Part shown: piece by piece, positions 45,776-54,170 of the stretch
Numbering within the stretch: position 1 is the stretch's first letter
How the letters are laid out: each line of letters opens with the position of its first letter
Source: Leptospiraceae bacterium
GTDB taxonomy: Bacteria > Spirochaetota > Leptospiria > Turneriellales > Turneriellaceae
Assembly (NCBI GenBank): GCA_025055765.1
Contig: JANWWS010000046.1
Location: 123,531 to 187,530, forward strand
Length of the DNA stretch: 64,000 nucleotides
Direction: 5' to 3'
Program-made: the position numbers and the translations under genes
Notes under the pieces: model-generated
Database searches by the model: none
The model's input: the letters and a program-made list of their open reading frames with translations, nothing else
Told to the model about the DNA's origin: nothing

Positions 45776-46789
45776 ATGGCAGAGAAAAAAACAGAATTTT
45801 CAGGAAAACAAAAAGCGGCTATTTTCCTCTTAGCCATTGGGCCTGATGTGGCTTCTGAGGTCATGAAACGACTTTCCGAAGCAGAGGTAGATACCCTCAC
45901 CTACGAAATTGCAAGGCTTGATAAGGTAACACCCGAAGACAAAGAAAAAGTTTTACAAGAATTCCAGGAGCTTATGATGGCACAGGAATTCATAACTCGT
46001 GGGGGTATCGATCAGGCAAGGGCAATATTGGAAAAAGCATTGGGTACACAAAAGGCAGTGGACATCCTCAACCGACTGACAAGCTCCTTGCAGGTTCGTC
46101 CTTTTGATTTTGTGCGTCGGCAAGACCCTGCCCAACTACTAAACTTTATTCAAAACGAGCATCCCCAAACCATAGCGCTAATATTGTCTTATTTAGATCC
46201 CAATAAGGCCGCCCAGATTCTCTCTTCCCTCCCAAACACCATACAACCCGATGTGGCTCGCCGGATTGCCAAAATGGACCGCACATCTCCAGAAGTATTG
46301 CGGGAAGTCGAAAGGGTACTCGAAAGAAAACTCTCCACCTTATCCAACGAGGATTACACAAGTGCGGGGGGCATTGAGGCCATTGTTGAAGTACTTAACA
46401 ATGTCGACCGCGGCACCGAAAAAGCCATCATCGAGGCCCTTGAGGAACATGATCCAGAACTTGCCGAAGAAATAAAAAAGAAAATGTTTGTCTTTGAAGA
46501 TATCGTACTCCTAGACGATAAGGCCATACAAAAAGTCTTGCGGGAACTCGACAACCAAGATTTAGCTAAGGCTCTCAAGTCAGTAGATACCGAGGTGCAA
46601 GAGAAAATCTTTAAGAATATGTCAAAACGCGCTGCTACTCTATTGCGAGAAGACATGGAGTTTTTAGGTCCTATACGCTTAAAGGATGTGGAAGAGGCGC
46701 AGCAAAAGATTGTCAACATTATACGTAAATTAGAAGAAGAAGGTGAAATTGTCGTTGCCCGTGCTGGTGAAGATGAGTTGGTCGTATAG
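45776..46789 (+). CDS. fliG: Flagellar motor switch protein FliG
   Basis: The 337-residue switch protein has the N-terminal FliF-binding part (GKQKAAIFLLAIGPDVASEVMKRLSEAEVDTLTYEIARL) and the middle domain with the EHPQTIALILSYL motif. The C-terminal domain carries the torque-generating charged helix (VLRELDNQDLAKALKSVDTEVQEKIFKNMSKRAA). An AGGAGG-like GGAGG precedes the ATG. Overlap with the upstream fliF is only spacing-level (9 nt). Confidence 0.96.
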   Translation: MAEKKTEFSGKQKAAIFLLAIGPDVASEVMKRLSEAEVDTLTYEIARLDKVTPEDKEKVLQEFQELMMAQEFITRGGIDQARAILEKALGTQKAVDILNRLTSSLQVRPFDFVRRQDPAQLLNFIQNEHPQTIALILSYLDPNKAAQILSSLPNTIQPDVARRIAKMDRTSPEVLREVERVLERKLSTLSNEDYTSAGGIEAIVEVLNNVDRGTEKAIIEALEEHDPELAEEIKKKMFVFEDIVLLDDKAIQKVLRELDNQDLAKALKSVDTEVQEKIFKNMSKRAATLLREDMEFLGPIRLKDVEEAQQKIVNIIRKLEEEGEIVVARAGEDELVV

Positions 46790-46805
46790 TAAGTAAAGAA
46801 ACTTT

Positions 46806-46813
46806 GCCGATAA
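46806..46813 (+). promoter_or_regulatory. GCCGATAA box, sigma-28-type -10 candidate
   Basis: GCCGATAA is an exact match to the sigma-28 (FliA) -10 consensus and sits 12 nt before the fliH start, between fliG and fliH. The -35 region at the expected 15-nt distance reads TAGT rather than TAAA, so the promoter is incomplete by consensus. It could be a real internal promoter or chance. Confidence 0.35.
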
Positions 46814-46825
46814 ACAAGTAGTACT

Positions 46826-47749
46826 ATGGCGCGACTTGTATACCGTCCCGAAGAACTAGCGAAAGTAGAACAAGCCATGCTCCTTGAGTTACCGGAGCGC
46901 TACAAAAAGTTCCAGCAACTTGATGAATTGACCGAGTTTGAGCTGGATGCCGAAGGCAATATTGTAGAACAATATACAGGCCCTTCTATTGAAGAAATTG
47001 AAGCTGAACTGGAACGCTACAGGGAAGAAACAGAAGCCGAAATAAAACAACAACTTAAAGAGGCAGAAAAAGAGCGCCAGCGCATCATAGAAGAAGGGAG
47101 AGCAGAAGCCTTTCGTTTGATCCAGGATGCTAAAGAAAAAGCAAAAAAAGAAGAAGAAAACGCAAGGCTACAGTCAGAGCAAATTGTGGAAAGGGCTAAG
47201 CTTGAAGTAGAACGCATGGTAAAAGAAGCGGAGATGAGAGTAGCCGACATAGAGCATGAGGCATACCAAAAAGGTTACAATGCTGGGCGGGAGATTGGCT
47301 ATCGCGAAGGTCAAGGGGAGGTTAGACGCCTAATTGACCGACTGGGCACCATTTTAGGCCATGCCATTGATGTGCGCGAGCAAATTGTGCGCGAATCGGA
47401 AAAACTCATGGTGGAGATGATCTTGATGATTGCTCGTAAAGTCATTAAAGACGAAATTATTGAACGCAAGGAAGTTGTCTTAAACAATATCCGAGAAGCT
47501 TTAGCAAGAATAAAAGAAAGAGACCGCATTGACATTAGGGTAAATTTTGCTGATCTTGAGCTTACCACTGCCCATAAAGATGAAATCATTAAAATGATGG
47601 AATCTCTACGCAAGGTAAACATATACGAAGACTCTCGTGTTGATCGAGGTGGGGTCATCATAGAGACCGATGTAGGTGCTATTGACGCCCGTATCTCTAC
47701 GCAACTAAAAGAAATTGAACAAGCCATTCGTGACGCAAGACCCATGTAG
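46826..47749 (+). CDS. fliH: Flagellar export regulator FliH
   Basis: The 307-residue protein has a long Glu/Lys-rich coiled coil (EEIEAELERYREETEAEIKQQLKEAEKE), a Gly-rich repeat zone (EAYQKGYNAGREIGYREGQGE) and the C-terminal V-ATPase-E-like domain (LMVEMILMIARKVIKDEIIE). FliH binds FliI and keeps the export ATPase at the gate. It starts 36 nt after fliG, unlike the tight spacing elsewhere, and a GCCGATAA box lies in that gap. Confidence 0.9.
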   Translation: MARLVYRPEELAKVEQAMLLELPERYKKFQQLDELTEFELDAEGNIVEQYTGPSIEEIEAELERYREETEAEIKQQLKEAEKERQRIIEEGRAEAFRLIQDAKEKAKKEEENARLQSEQIVERAKLEVERMVKEAEMRVADIEHEAYQKGYNAGREIGYREGQGEVRRLIDRLGTILGHAIDVREQIVRESEKLMVEMILMIARKVIKDEIIERKEVVLNNIREALARIKERDRIDIRVNFADLELTTAHKDEIIKMMESLRKVNIYEDSRVDRGGVIIETDVGAIDARISTQLKEIEQAIRDARPM

Positions 47750-47757
47750 GTATTCAG

Positions 47758-49140
47758 ATGATCGCAAAGAAAATTGTTGGTGAGATTAAAATTCTTGAGA
47801 AATATAGAGACATAATTCAGAAAACGGAGACTATCCGTTCTTTAGGTACCGTAACGCGGGTAGTGGGTCGACTTGTCTACTCTAAGGGACCCGAAGTTCG
47901 TTTAGGCGACCTATGCCATATTTCCCCAGATGAGGAAGGCCTACCTATCCTAGCGGAAGTCGTTGGTTTTACCGAAAAAGAAGTCTTACTCTCCCCCCTA
48001 CAAAATATGGAAGGGATTTATCCTGGCTGTCGTGTCATCTCTTCGGGAACAACCTTGCAGGCACGGCTTTCTCCAGAACTGCTTGGGCGTGTTATCAATG
48101 GCTTAGGAGAGCCTCTTGACAATAAGAGCAAAATTGTGTCGGCCGAGAGGCGCAGCCTCTATGCAATGCCACCTAACCCACTTGACAGACCCCTAATTAC
48201 CAAGAGCTTGCCGACCGGCATAAGGGCCATTGACGGCTTTTTAACTTTGGGTCGTGGTCAAAGAATTGGCATCTTTGCTGGCTCAGGGGTAGGGAAATCC
48301 ACCCTTTTAGGTATGATTGCCCGCCAAAGCCTCGCCGATGTCAATGTCATCGCCCTCATTGGAGAGCGTGGCCGTGAGGTAGGAGAGTTCCTGCAACGCG
48401 ATCTTGGAGAGCATGGACGTCGCAAGTCCGTTGTTGTGGTAGCCTCCTCCAATGAGAGCGCTATGCACCGCGTAAGAGCTGCCTATATGGCCCAGACCAT
48501 AGCCGAATATTTTCGCGACCAGGGACTTGATGTATTGTTTATGATGGATAGCCTTACCCGCCTAGCCATGGCCCAAAGAGAGGTGGGTCTAGCTGCTGGC
48601 GAACCTGCCACCACAAAGGGATACCCCCCCTCTGTTTTTGCACTCCTTCCCGAACTTTTGGAACGCGCCGGAAACGCCCCCAAAGGCAGTATTACCGCGA
48701 TATACACCGTCTTAGTGGAAGCAGATGACATAAATGACCCCATTGCTGATGCAAGCCGTGGCATTTTGGACGGGCATATTGTCTTAAGCCGCCGCCTCGC
48801 CAACCAAGGCCATTACCCCGCCATATCGATTACCGAATCCGTAAGCCGCAGCATGCCTATGGTGACCTCCAAAGAGCATCTTCAAACAGCAAATCAGCTG
48901 CGTGAACTTCTAGCTACTTACCAACAAAACGAAGAACTAATCCAAATGGGGGTTTATAGCCGCGGCAGTAACCCACTAATTGACCAGGCTATTGCCTGTC
49001 ATGAAAGCCTATCGCGCTTTTTAAAGCAAGATGTAGACGAAACCACGGATTTTGAAACAATAGTTAAAAACATGAAGGATATACTCACCCAGGCGCGCCA
49101 AACAAGACCGATTGCTGCAGTAAGAAGAGGAGCAGCATAA
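47758..49140 (+). CDS. fliI: Flagellar export ATPase FliI
   Basis: The 460-residue ATPase has the Walker A motif GIFAGSGVGKSTLL, the GRKS-type LGEHGRRKSVVVVASSNESAMHR segment, the catalytic GERGREVGEF, Walker B VLFMMDSLTRLA, and the family motif SRGILDGHIVLSRRLANQGHYPAI. It powers unfolding and export of flagellar substrates with FliH and FliJ. Position between fliH and fliJ is classical. Confidence 0.96.
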   Translation: MIAKKIVGEIKILEKYRDIIQKTETIRSLGTVTRVVGRLVYSKGPEVRLGDLCHISPDEEGLPILAEVVGFTEKEVLLSPLQNMEGIYPGCRVISSGTTLQARLSPELLGRVINGLGEPLDNKSKIVSAERRSLYAMPPNPLDRPLITKSLPTGIRAIDGFLTLGRGQRIGIFAGSGVGKSTLLGMIARQSLADVNVIALIGERGREVGEFLQRDLGEHGRRKSVVVVASSNESAMHRVRAAYMAQTIAEYFRDQGLDVLFMMDSLTRLAMAQREVGLAAGEPATTKGYPPSVFALLPELLERAGNAPKGSITAIYTVLVEADDINDPIADASRGILDGHIVLSRRLANQGHYPAISITESVSRSMPMVTSKEHLQTANQLRELLATYQQNEELIQMGVYSRGSNPLIDQAIACHESLSRFLKQDVDETTDFETIVKNMKDILTQARQTRPIAAVRRGAA

Positions 49141-49141
49141 A

Positions 49142-49603
49142 ATGAAACGCTTTTCTTTTCCCCTCGAGGGCTATCTCAAACTTAAAAGACTCAAAGAAAA
49201 AGAAAAACTAACTGAGCTATCTGAGCTCACTTTTTTACGCCAAAAACATCAAAGAGAGCGAGAGCACAGCATTCAAGAAATCGAGAGATTATTGCAAGAA
49301 GAAAGAGAAGAAAGCCAGCTTGGCCAATTTACACTAGAAAAAGCCCTCCTACGCCGCTATTACTTTACTTCCTTGCGCAAAAAAGCAAGGCTCCACGAAA
49401 CCAAAATAGCAGATTTAGAGGCACCAATTAAAGAAAAAGAAGAGGCCTGGAAAAAAGCACGGCAGGAAAGACGTTCTCTAGAAAATCTCAAAGAACACCG
49501 TTATCAGGCTTATCTATATGAACTATCTCGCCAAGAAAGCAAAGATCTAGATGAGTTTAATTTAAGAAATGCCCGAGGAGGTAGACTTCATGGCCAAAGC
49601 TGA
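49142..49603 (+). CDS. fliJ: Flagellar export chaperone FliJ
   Basis: The 153-residue, almost wholly helical coiled-coil protein (LEGYLKLKRLKEKEKLTEL at the start, LENLKEHRYQAYLYELSRQESKDLDEFNLRNARG at the end) starts 1 nt after fliI. FliJ binds FliI hexamers and the export gate. Its last 14 nt overlap the start of a small unrecognised gene whose Shine-Dalgarno lies within fliJ. Confidence 0.88.
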   Translation: MKRFSFPLEGYLKLKRLKEKEKLTELSELTFLRQKHQREREHSIQEIERLLQEEREESQLGQFTLEKALLRRYYFTSLRKKARLHETKIADLEAPIKEKEEAWKKARQERRSLENLKEHRYQAYLYELSRQESKDLDEFNLRNARGGRLHGQS

Positions 49604-49769
49604 AAGTAAAACTTTACTTATCCCTGCCCGACCGAAAAGAAATTTCTGCTGGCTTAGTCTGTCAGAGCTAAAACGGGAAATCCAGCGTATGGAGCGCGAG
49701 ATTCACTTTTGCCTTTTATGCTTAAACCGTCTCAGAAGAAAACTTGCTCTTCATGAGGAGCTGACATGA
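49590..49769 (+). CDS. Small unrecognised protein of the flagellar operon (59 aa)
   Basis: ATG 49590 is preceded by AGGAGG 8 nt upstream (49576-49581), the strongest Shine-Dalgarno of the region. It overlaps the fliJ 3' end by 14 nt, and its own stop overlaps the flbB start as ATGA, so three genes are translationally linked. The 59-residue product is basic and helical: a short N-terminus (MAKAESKTLLIP), then an amphipathic helix with heptad-like spacing (LKREIQRMEREIHFCLLCLNRLRRKL) and Cys pair CLLC. I do not recognise it; a coiled-coil export adaptor is a guess. Confidence 0.62.
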   Translation: MAKAESKTLLIPARPKRNFCWLSLSELKREIQRMEREIHFCLLCLNRLRRKLALHEELT

Positions 49770-50389
49770 CCAACCGGAGGATGGTGGCTCTCCTATTAAT
49801 CCTCATTGCTTTCTTAAGTCTATCTATCTTTTATTTTCTAAACCTCATTGGTGTCATTGAAGGTGAGAAGCTTCTTCCTTTTTTAGCTGCCCAAAATCCA
49901 CCCATCATTGAAGATAACGCCTACCCAACCGAAATGGAAAAGCTAGAATTCCAAAAATGGCAGGAAAGGCTTTACGAAAAAGAAGAAGAGCTTTTACGCC
50001 GTGAAAAAGAGATAGAACAAAAAGGACTTGAAGCAGAGCAAAAATTAAAGGAAATTGCAGAGCTTCGAGCAGGCATCTTAGCTGAGCGCAAAAAACTAGA
50101 AATGCTTATGAAAGACTGGGAGGACCGCCAGAAAAAAATAAAGGAGCTTGCCACTAAGGTGGTGAACATGCCCCCAGAAAAAGCGAAGGAAATGATGCAA
50201 AATTGGCGTGATTTTGATATTATTGAGGTGATGCGCCAAATTGACAAGGATGCAGAAGCCGAAGGAAATCCTTCTATAACACCCTATTTGTTAACCCTTT
50301 TTCCGCCCGAAAGACGAGCAGAAATAACACGCAAGATGCTTCTCCCCCCCCTTCAGCAAGAAGAGCTTGCCGAGGAAAGCAGCGAATAA
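49766..50389 (+). CDS. flbB: FlbB/MotE-like periplasmic-flagellar collar protein
   Basis: The 207-residue protein has one N-terminal membrane helix (MVALLLILIAFLSLSIFYFLNLIGVI), a coiled coil (WQERLYEKEEELLRREKEIEQKG) and a C-terminal MgtE_N/MotE-like helical domain (IKELATKVVNMPPEKAKEMMQNWRDFDIIEVMRQIDKD, LLTLFPPERRAEITRKML). In spirochaetes FlbB is the first scaffold of the stator-collar complex. It directly follows the small gene (ATGA overlap). It is the last gene of the tightly coupled operon; the next gene starts 45 nt later with its own AGGAGG. Confidence 0.88.
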   Translation: MTNRRMVALLLILIAFLSLSIFYFLNLIGVIEGEKLLPFLAAQNPPIIEDNAYPTEMEKLEFQKWQERLYEKEEELLRREKEIEQKGLEAEQKLKEIAELRAGILAERKKLEMLMKDWEDRQKKIKELATKVVNMPPEKAKEMMQNWRDFDIIEVMRQIDKDAEAEGNPSITPYLLTLFPPERRAEITRKMLLPPLQQEELAEESSE

Positions 50390-50434
50390 GAAAAACCCTG
50401 TTGGGTATGTGGGGTAGAAAATAAGGAGGCTTTT

Positions 50435-51505
50435 ATGAAAAAAGTGAAATTAGGTGTTCTTCTTTTAGCGACATCTTGCCTCTTGCAACTAAGTAACGGC
50501 AACATTCTTGCCCAACAAGCAAATAAGGATCTTTTAGAACGGATGGCAGAGCAAAGACGAAACCTTGAAGAATTTAAGGCTAAGCAAAAGCAAATGCTCG
50601 AAACTTTAAAAGAAAAAAACTACAAATTCCGTATTGGGCTTACGGAAGCCAATAAATACCGTCTAGAACAAATTACCGGTTTAATTAAACCCAAAAACCT
50701 CGACGAAGACAAAAAAAAGCATGAGGCAAAAGAAAAAGAAATGCTAAAAGATGAAGAGCGAAAAAAAGAAGAATTTAAGAGAGAGCATCGAGATCAAAAA
50801 CTACCCGAGGAGGAAAATCCGTGTAATCCTAATGCCAAGGCCTTTAATTGGCGGGACGCCAAAAAAGTAACCCCAATAAAAATGCAATTTTCTTGTGGAT
50901 CTTGCTGGGCCTTTACGGCCGCTGCTGCTTATGAGACAAGTTATTGGATCCGCAACGGTAAGAGTATAGATATCTCGGAGCAAGATGTCCTAGCCTGTAG
51001 CCAAGCCGGTAGCTGTGCTGGTGGGTGGTATGAGGGTGTCTTCCGCTTTTGGAAGGAGAGACCCGCCGTTCTCGAAGAACAAGACCCCTACCAAAACAAG
51101 GAAACCCCCTGCCGGCGTCATGCGCCCACAAATTATTACACCGTAGCCTGGGGGTATGTGCGCAATTCAGAAAATCCCCGAAAGAACATCCCCACAGTGA
51201 AAGACATCAAAGAGGCTCTCTGCAAATATGGCATCTTAGCTTCCACGGTAAAAGTAACAGACTTTTTCATGTCGTACAAAGGAGGGATATACGACGAGCA
51301 TCCACCAGTAAATGGGGAGAGCGACGTAAACCATGGCATCAATATTGTAGGGTGGGATGATACCAAAAAAGCCTGGCTTATTAAAAATAGTTGGAGCACA
51401 AATTGGGGGGAGCAAGGATATATGTGGATTGAATATGGGTCGAATAACATCGGTTTTGGCACTATGTGGGTCTTAGCTCAATCTGAGATTTTAAAGGGTA
51501 AATGA
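50435..51505 (+). CDS. Secreted papain-family (C1A) cysteine protease
   Basis: The 356-residue protein has a signal peptide (LGVLLLATSCLLQLSNGN). A Lys/Glu-rich helical prosegment follows to about residue 130, with no classical I29 ERFNIN pattern seen. The C1A domain shows CGSCWAF with catalytic Cys157 and oxyanion Gln151, VNHGINIVGWDD with His300, and KNSWSTNWGEQGY with Asn318. CSQAGSCAGG is the other family Cys motif. All catalytic residues are present, so activity is expected. AGGAGG precedes the ATG. The stop overlaps the start of a chagasin-like gene as ATGA, suggesting the pair is made together. Confidence 0.92.
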   Translation: MKKVKLGVLLLATSCLLQLSNGNILAQQANKDLLERMAEQRRNLEEFKAKQKQMLETLKEKNYKFRIGLTEANKYRLEQITGLIKPKNLDEDKKKHEAKEKEMLKDEERKKEEFKREHRDQKLPEEENPCNPNAKAFNWRDAKKVTPIKMQFSCGSCWAFTAAAAYETSYWIRNGKSIDISEQDVLACSQAGSCAGGWYEGVFRFWKERPAVLEEQDPYQNKETPCRRHAPTNYYTVAWGYVRNSENPRKNIPTVKDIKEALCKYGILASTVKVTDFFMSYKGGIYDEHPPVNGESDVNHGINIVGWDDTKKAWLIKNSWSTNWGEQGYMWIEYGSNNIGFGTMWVLAQSEILKGK

Positions 51506-51924
51506 AAATCCCAAAGCTAATCTTTTTCTTTTGTGCTTGTGTGTCGAGCTGTCTTTCCACACCCAAAAAAAGAGAAGAAGCCCAACTTTTTGTCTCCCTC
51601 AGGGAACTTCAAGACAAGGAGACGCACAGATCGGTCAATTTTAAACTACCAACGGCACAAAAAAAGGTTTTTTTAATTATCTTAGAAAGCCAGCCTGGTA
51701 CAGGCTACAGCTGGCGCGAGATACATAATACATCCCCCGCTATTTTAAAAAAAGAACCCGAAATTGTCAACCGGGATTACCTGCCAGGGGGCTTCTCAGA
51801 CACGTTATTTACTTATGAAGCCAAGGAAAAAGGTAGTGGTGAGATTGTTTTTTCCTACCGGCAACATTGGCAAAAAGAAGATCCTTATGAAAAAATCTTG
51901 CGGCTAAAGATTAATATGGAGTAA
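51502..51924 (+). CDS. Chagasin-like (I42) cysteine-protease inhibitor lipoprotein
   Basis: The 140-residue protein has a lipoprotein signal (FFFCACVSSC, Cys17) and a beta-sandwich domain with chagasin/ICP loops. QPGTGYSW (residues 64-71) corresponds to the NPTTGY loop, GGFSDTLFTYEAKEKGSGEIVF to the middle strands, and YRQHW to the R-P-W loop. Chagasins inhibit papain-type proteases with tight binding, and the immediate upstream gene is such a protease. The protein is probably anchored to a membrane and protects the cell or traps the enzyme. Family assignment is from motifs and context; it should be checked by profile search. Confidence 0.72.
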   Translation: MKIPKLIFFFCACVSSCLSTPKKREEAQLFVSLRELQDKETHRSVNFKLPTAQKKVFLIILESQPGTGYSWREIHNTSPAILKKEPEIVNRDYLPGGFSDTLFTYEAKEKGSGEIVFSYRQHWQKEDPYEKILRLKINME

Positions 51925-51997
51925 CTTTCTGGCTTTACATTTTTCAAAAAAAATAAGATATATCCGGCAAAATCCAAATCCATTTTGAGGAGGAAAT

Positions 51998-52507
51998 ATG
52001 CTCCGGATTCTACTCACACTGACTTTGTTTTTCGTATACGGGCTTGGGGCTCAAAACCTGGGCAATCTCAAAGGTAAAGTTCAAGAAGCTAAGGGCCAGG
52101 CTCAACAAAAATTAGAACAAGCTCAGAAAGACCAAAAAGATGAAACAAAACATTGTATTTGCTCCCAAGAAGCAACCACATCCTTTGATCAGTGCCTAGC
52201 TGGGAGCACAAGACTTCCTGAAGCTAGGCAATCCCAGACAGTGGGAACTTGCAGTGCTAGCTTACGTAAAGGAATCGAAAACTGCCAACAAATATGTAAA
52301 AAGCAAAATAAGCTAGGAAGCAGAGAGTGGTGTTTGGATGATTGCACAAAAGGCAGCCAAAGCCAAGTTTCTGTATGTGAGAAGAACTTCGCCGCAGAGA
52401 GCTGCCAGGGTGAACCCAAATGTGTGAGGAGAATGGACCAACTCCGTGAAAACTGCCTCAAGGGTGCCCGCCAAAGCGAAGAAAGCTGCAAGCGTAATTG
52501 TGGCTAA
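51998..52507 (+). CDS. Cysteine-rich secreted protein
   Basis: The 169-residue protein has a signal peptide (MLRILLTLTLFFVYGLGA) and a Gln/Lys-rich helical segment. About 110 residues with 14 cysteines in a CxxxC-type pattern follow (HCICSQ, QQICKKQ, WCLDDCTKG, SCQGEPKCVRR, ESCKRNCG). Disulfide-stabilised helical modules of this sort occur in exported stability-requiring proteins; I do not recognise the family. AGGAGG lies just upstream. It lies 73 nt after the chagasin-like gene and may be a further part of the locus or a substrate. Confidence 0.68.
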   Translation: MLRILLTLTLFFVYGLGAQNLGNLKGKVQEAKGQAQQKLEQAQKDQKDETKHCICSQEATTSFDQCLAGSTRLPEARQSQTVGTCSASLRKGIENCQQICKKQNKLGSREWCLDDCTKGSQSQVSVCEKNFAAESCQGEPKCVRRMDQLRENCLKGARQSEESCKRNCG

Positions 52508-52509
52508 CT

Positions 52510-52582
52510 TGCTCCCACCTGGAGTCGAACCAGGGTCTTCGCCTTAGGAGGGCGCTGCTCTATCCTTCTGAGCTATGGGAGC
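52510..52582 (-). tRNA. tRNA-Arg (anticodon CCU)
   Basis: A complete 73-nt cloverleaf on the minus strand: 7-bp acceptor GCTCCCA/TGGGAGC, D stem GCTC/GAGC, anticodon loop CTCCTAA with CCT at positions 34-36 (reads AGG codons), T stem CCTGG/CCAGG with TTCGACT loop, discriminator A. The anticodon stem has a G-A mismatch at its top pair. The CCA tail is not encoded. Confidence 0.95.
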
Positions 52583-52622
52583 TTAGGTTTACTTAGAAAA
52601 GCAGACACCGTCGTCAACTTTT

Positions 52623-54170
52623 GTGAGGGGGGACTTTAGCATCACATCCAAACTGGGGCTTGCCGCCCCTCTTTTATTTCACTTAGCCATTCCCACATGG
52701 GCAACGCTTACTCGTACAGCAGGGCTTGGTCTTAACCGAGAGACTTCCTGGATGTTTTCTGCTCTTTATCCCCAAATTTATTTAAACCCAGCCTATGCCA
52801 GCACAGAAAAAAGTCGTTTTGTTGCGGATTTCCATAACTTAGCAGGTGATCTTGCGGCCCAAGGAGCACTTTATCTCGCCTGGGGGAAGCATACGGTAGG
52901 TCTCCTCTTAGGCGAAAGGGCTTCTGAAGTTATATGGAATACTCCTGAACATCCTTTAAGTTTTTTTTATACCGCCAATACGGCTACCCAATACGTTCCT
53001 GATAACCGCTTTATTGACCCAGCTCATTACCTACGCATTAACACAGCCATTGTGAATAGCGCAGGTCTTGCCCTCTCGGATAGCGCTACTATCTTTGAAC
53101 CCAACTATAATCCTCTAACGACCAAAAACGCAGAATTGATCTACACCTGGTCTCTGGGGGAATTCATAGTTGGGGCAAAAGCAGGGCTTGCTCACAGCCA
53201 CCTGCAAAAAGAGCGCAAGACCAAATTACTAAGCGAGGACATAAACCTCCTCAAGATGCAAATACCTTTCTCTGCAGGAATTCTCTGGGAAAGTAAAAGA
53301 CCATTTTTACGCAGCTTCGATGTAGCTTATCACTACGATAGGTATATTTTAGCCAATCGCTATGACGAAAAAGATCTGCAAGGCCGTCAAGTGCTAGCAG
53401 AACTACGTGACAGGGGGGCCTACGACCAAAAAATTCAAGCCAAGGTTAGTCTTGCCTTTTTACAAAACCACCTATTTCATGTTCGTGTACAGTATGGCTG
53501 GTCTAACACAAGCACGACGGCGAGAGCAAAATCGGAAATTAACACCCTATGCACAGTATTTACAGACTGCTATTTTGATCTGGAGGATAGCTACCAACGT
53601 CTAGGTCAACAATTTTCTCTAGGCTTTTCCGATGAAATCCGGCATGACAAGAATTTTGTATGGTTCTTTGGTCTTTTATGGCAACGAGAGGAAATCCACA
53701 ACTCCTTTGATGGCTATAATTATCATACCCATACCAAGAGAGAGGACGCCACCCCTTATGGAAATAAAGCTCCCGTAATGCAGAGCTTTTCTTTAAACGA
53801 ATTACCCATTTTTCTTGGCCTTGAAGGAAAGATCCATGAAAAAATAAGCATACGCTTTGGCCTCAACCATGCCTTAATTAACCGGCGAAAAAATCTGTCT
53901 GGCCTTGCCGCTTATCGTGAAAAGACAATATCCCAGCGTCGCTCCGCCGGAGGTTATGTTTACCAGACAATGGAAATCGAACGAAAGGGACAGGCAGGAG
54001 TGCTTAGCCAAGCCGCTTTAGGACTAAGCATTTTGCCTACGGAAAATTTTAGTCTCGATTGGCTGCTTAACTATGCGATGCTTACACAAGGCCCTCATGC
54101 TCTCTCTGGGAAAATGCTGGAATTTTCTTTTGCGGTTGGTCTTACTTATATTTTTGCGGATGAGATATGA
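52623..54170 (+). CDS. Outer-membrane barrel paralogue 1 of 3
   Basis: The 515-residue protein starts at GTG 52623. A signal peptide (LGLAAPLLFHLAIPTWA) precedes the mature N-terminus TRTAGLGLNRETSWM and a shared pattern YPQIYLNPA. Long runs of aromatic alternating strands follow, as in barrels of the OmpP1 or FadL-like kind. The C-terminal FSLDWLLNYAMLTQGPHALSG segment has clear counterparts in the next two genes. The stop overlaps the start of paralogue 2 (ATGA). A porin, transporter or adhesin role cannot be chosen from the sequence. Confidence 0.7.
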   Translation: MRGDFSITSKLGLAAPLLFHLAIPTWATLTRTAGLGLNRETSWMFSALYPQIYLNPAYASTEKSRFVADFHNLAGDLAAQGALYLAWGKHTVGLLLGERASEVIWNTPEHPLSFFYTANTATQYVPDNRFIDPAHYLRINTAIVNSAGLALSDSATIFEPNYNPLTTKNAELIYTWSLGEFIVGAKAGLAHSHLQKERKTKLLSEDINLLKMQIPFSAGILWESKRPFLRSFDVAYHYDRYILANRYDEKDLQGRQVLAELRDRGAYDQKIQAKVSLAFLQNHLFHVRVQYGWSNTSTTARAKSEINTLCTVFTDCYFDLEDSYQRLGQQFSLGFSDEIRHDKNFVWFFGLLWQREEIHNSFDGYNYHTHTKREDATPYGNKAPVMQSFSLNELPIFLGLEGKIHEKISIRFGLNHALINRRKNLSGLAAYREKTISQRRSAGGYVYQTMEIERKGQAGVLSQAALGLSILPTENFSLDWLLNYAMLTQGPHALSGKMLEFSFAVGLTYIFADEI

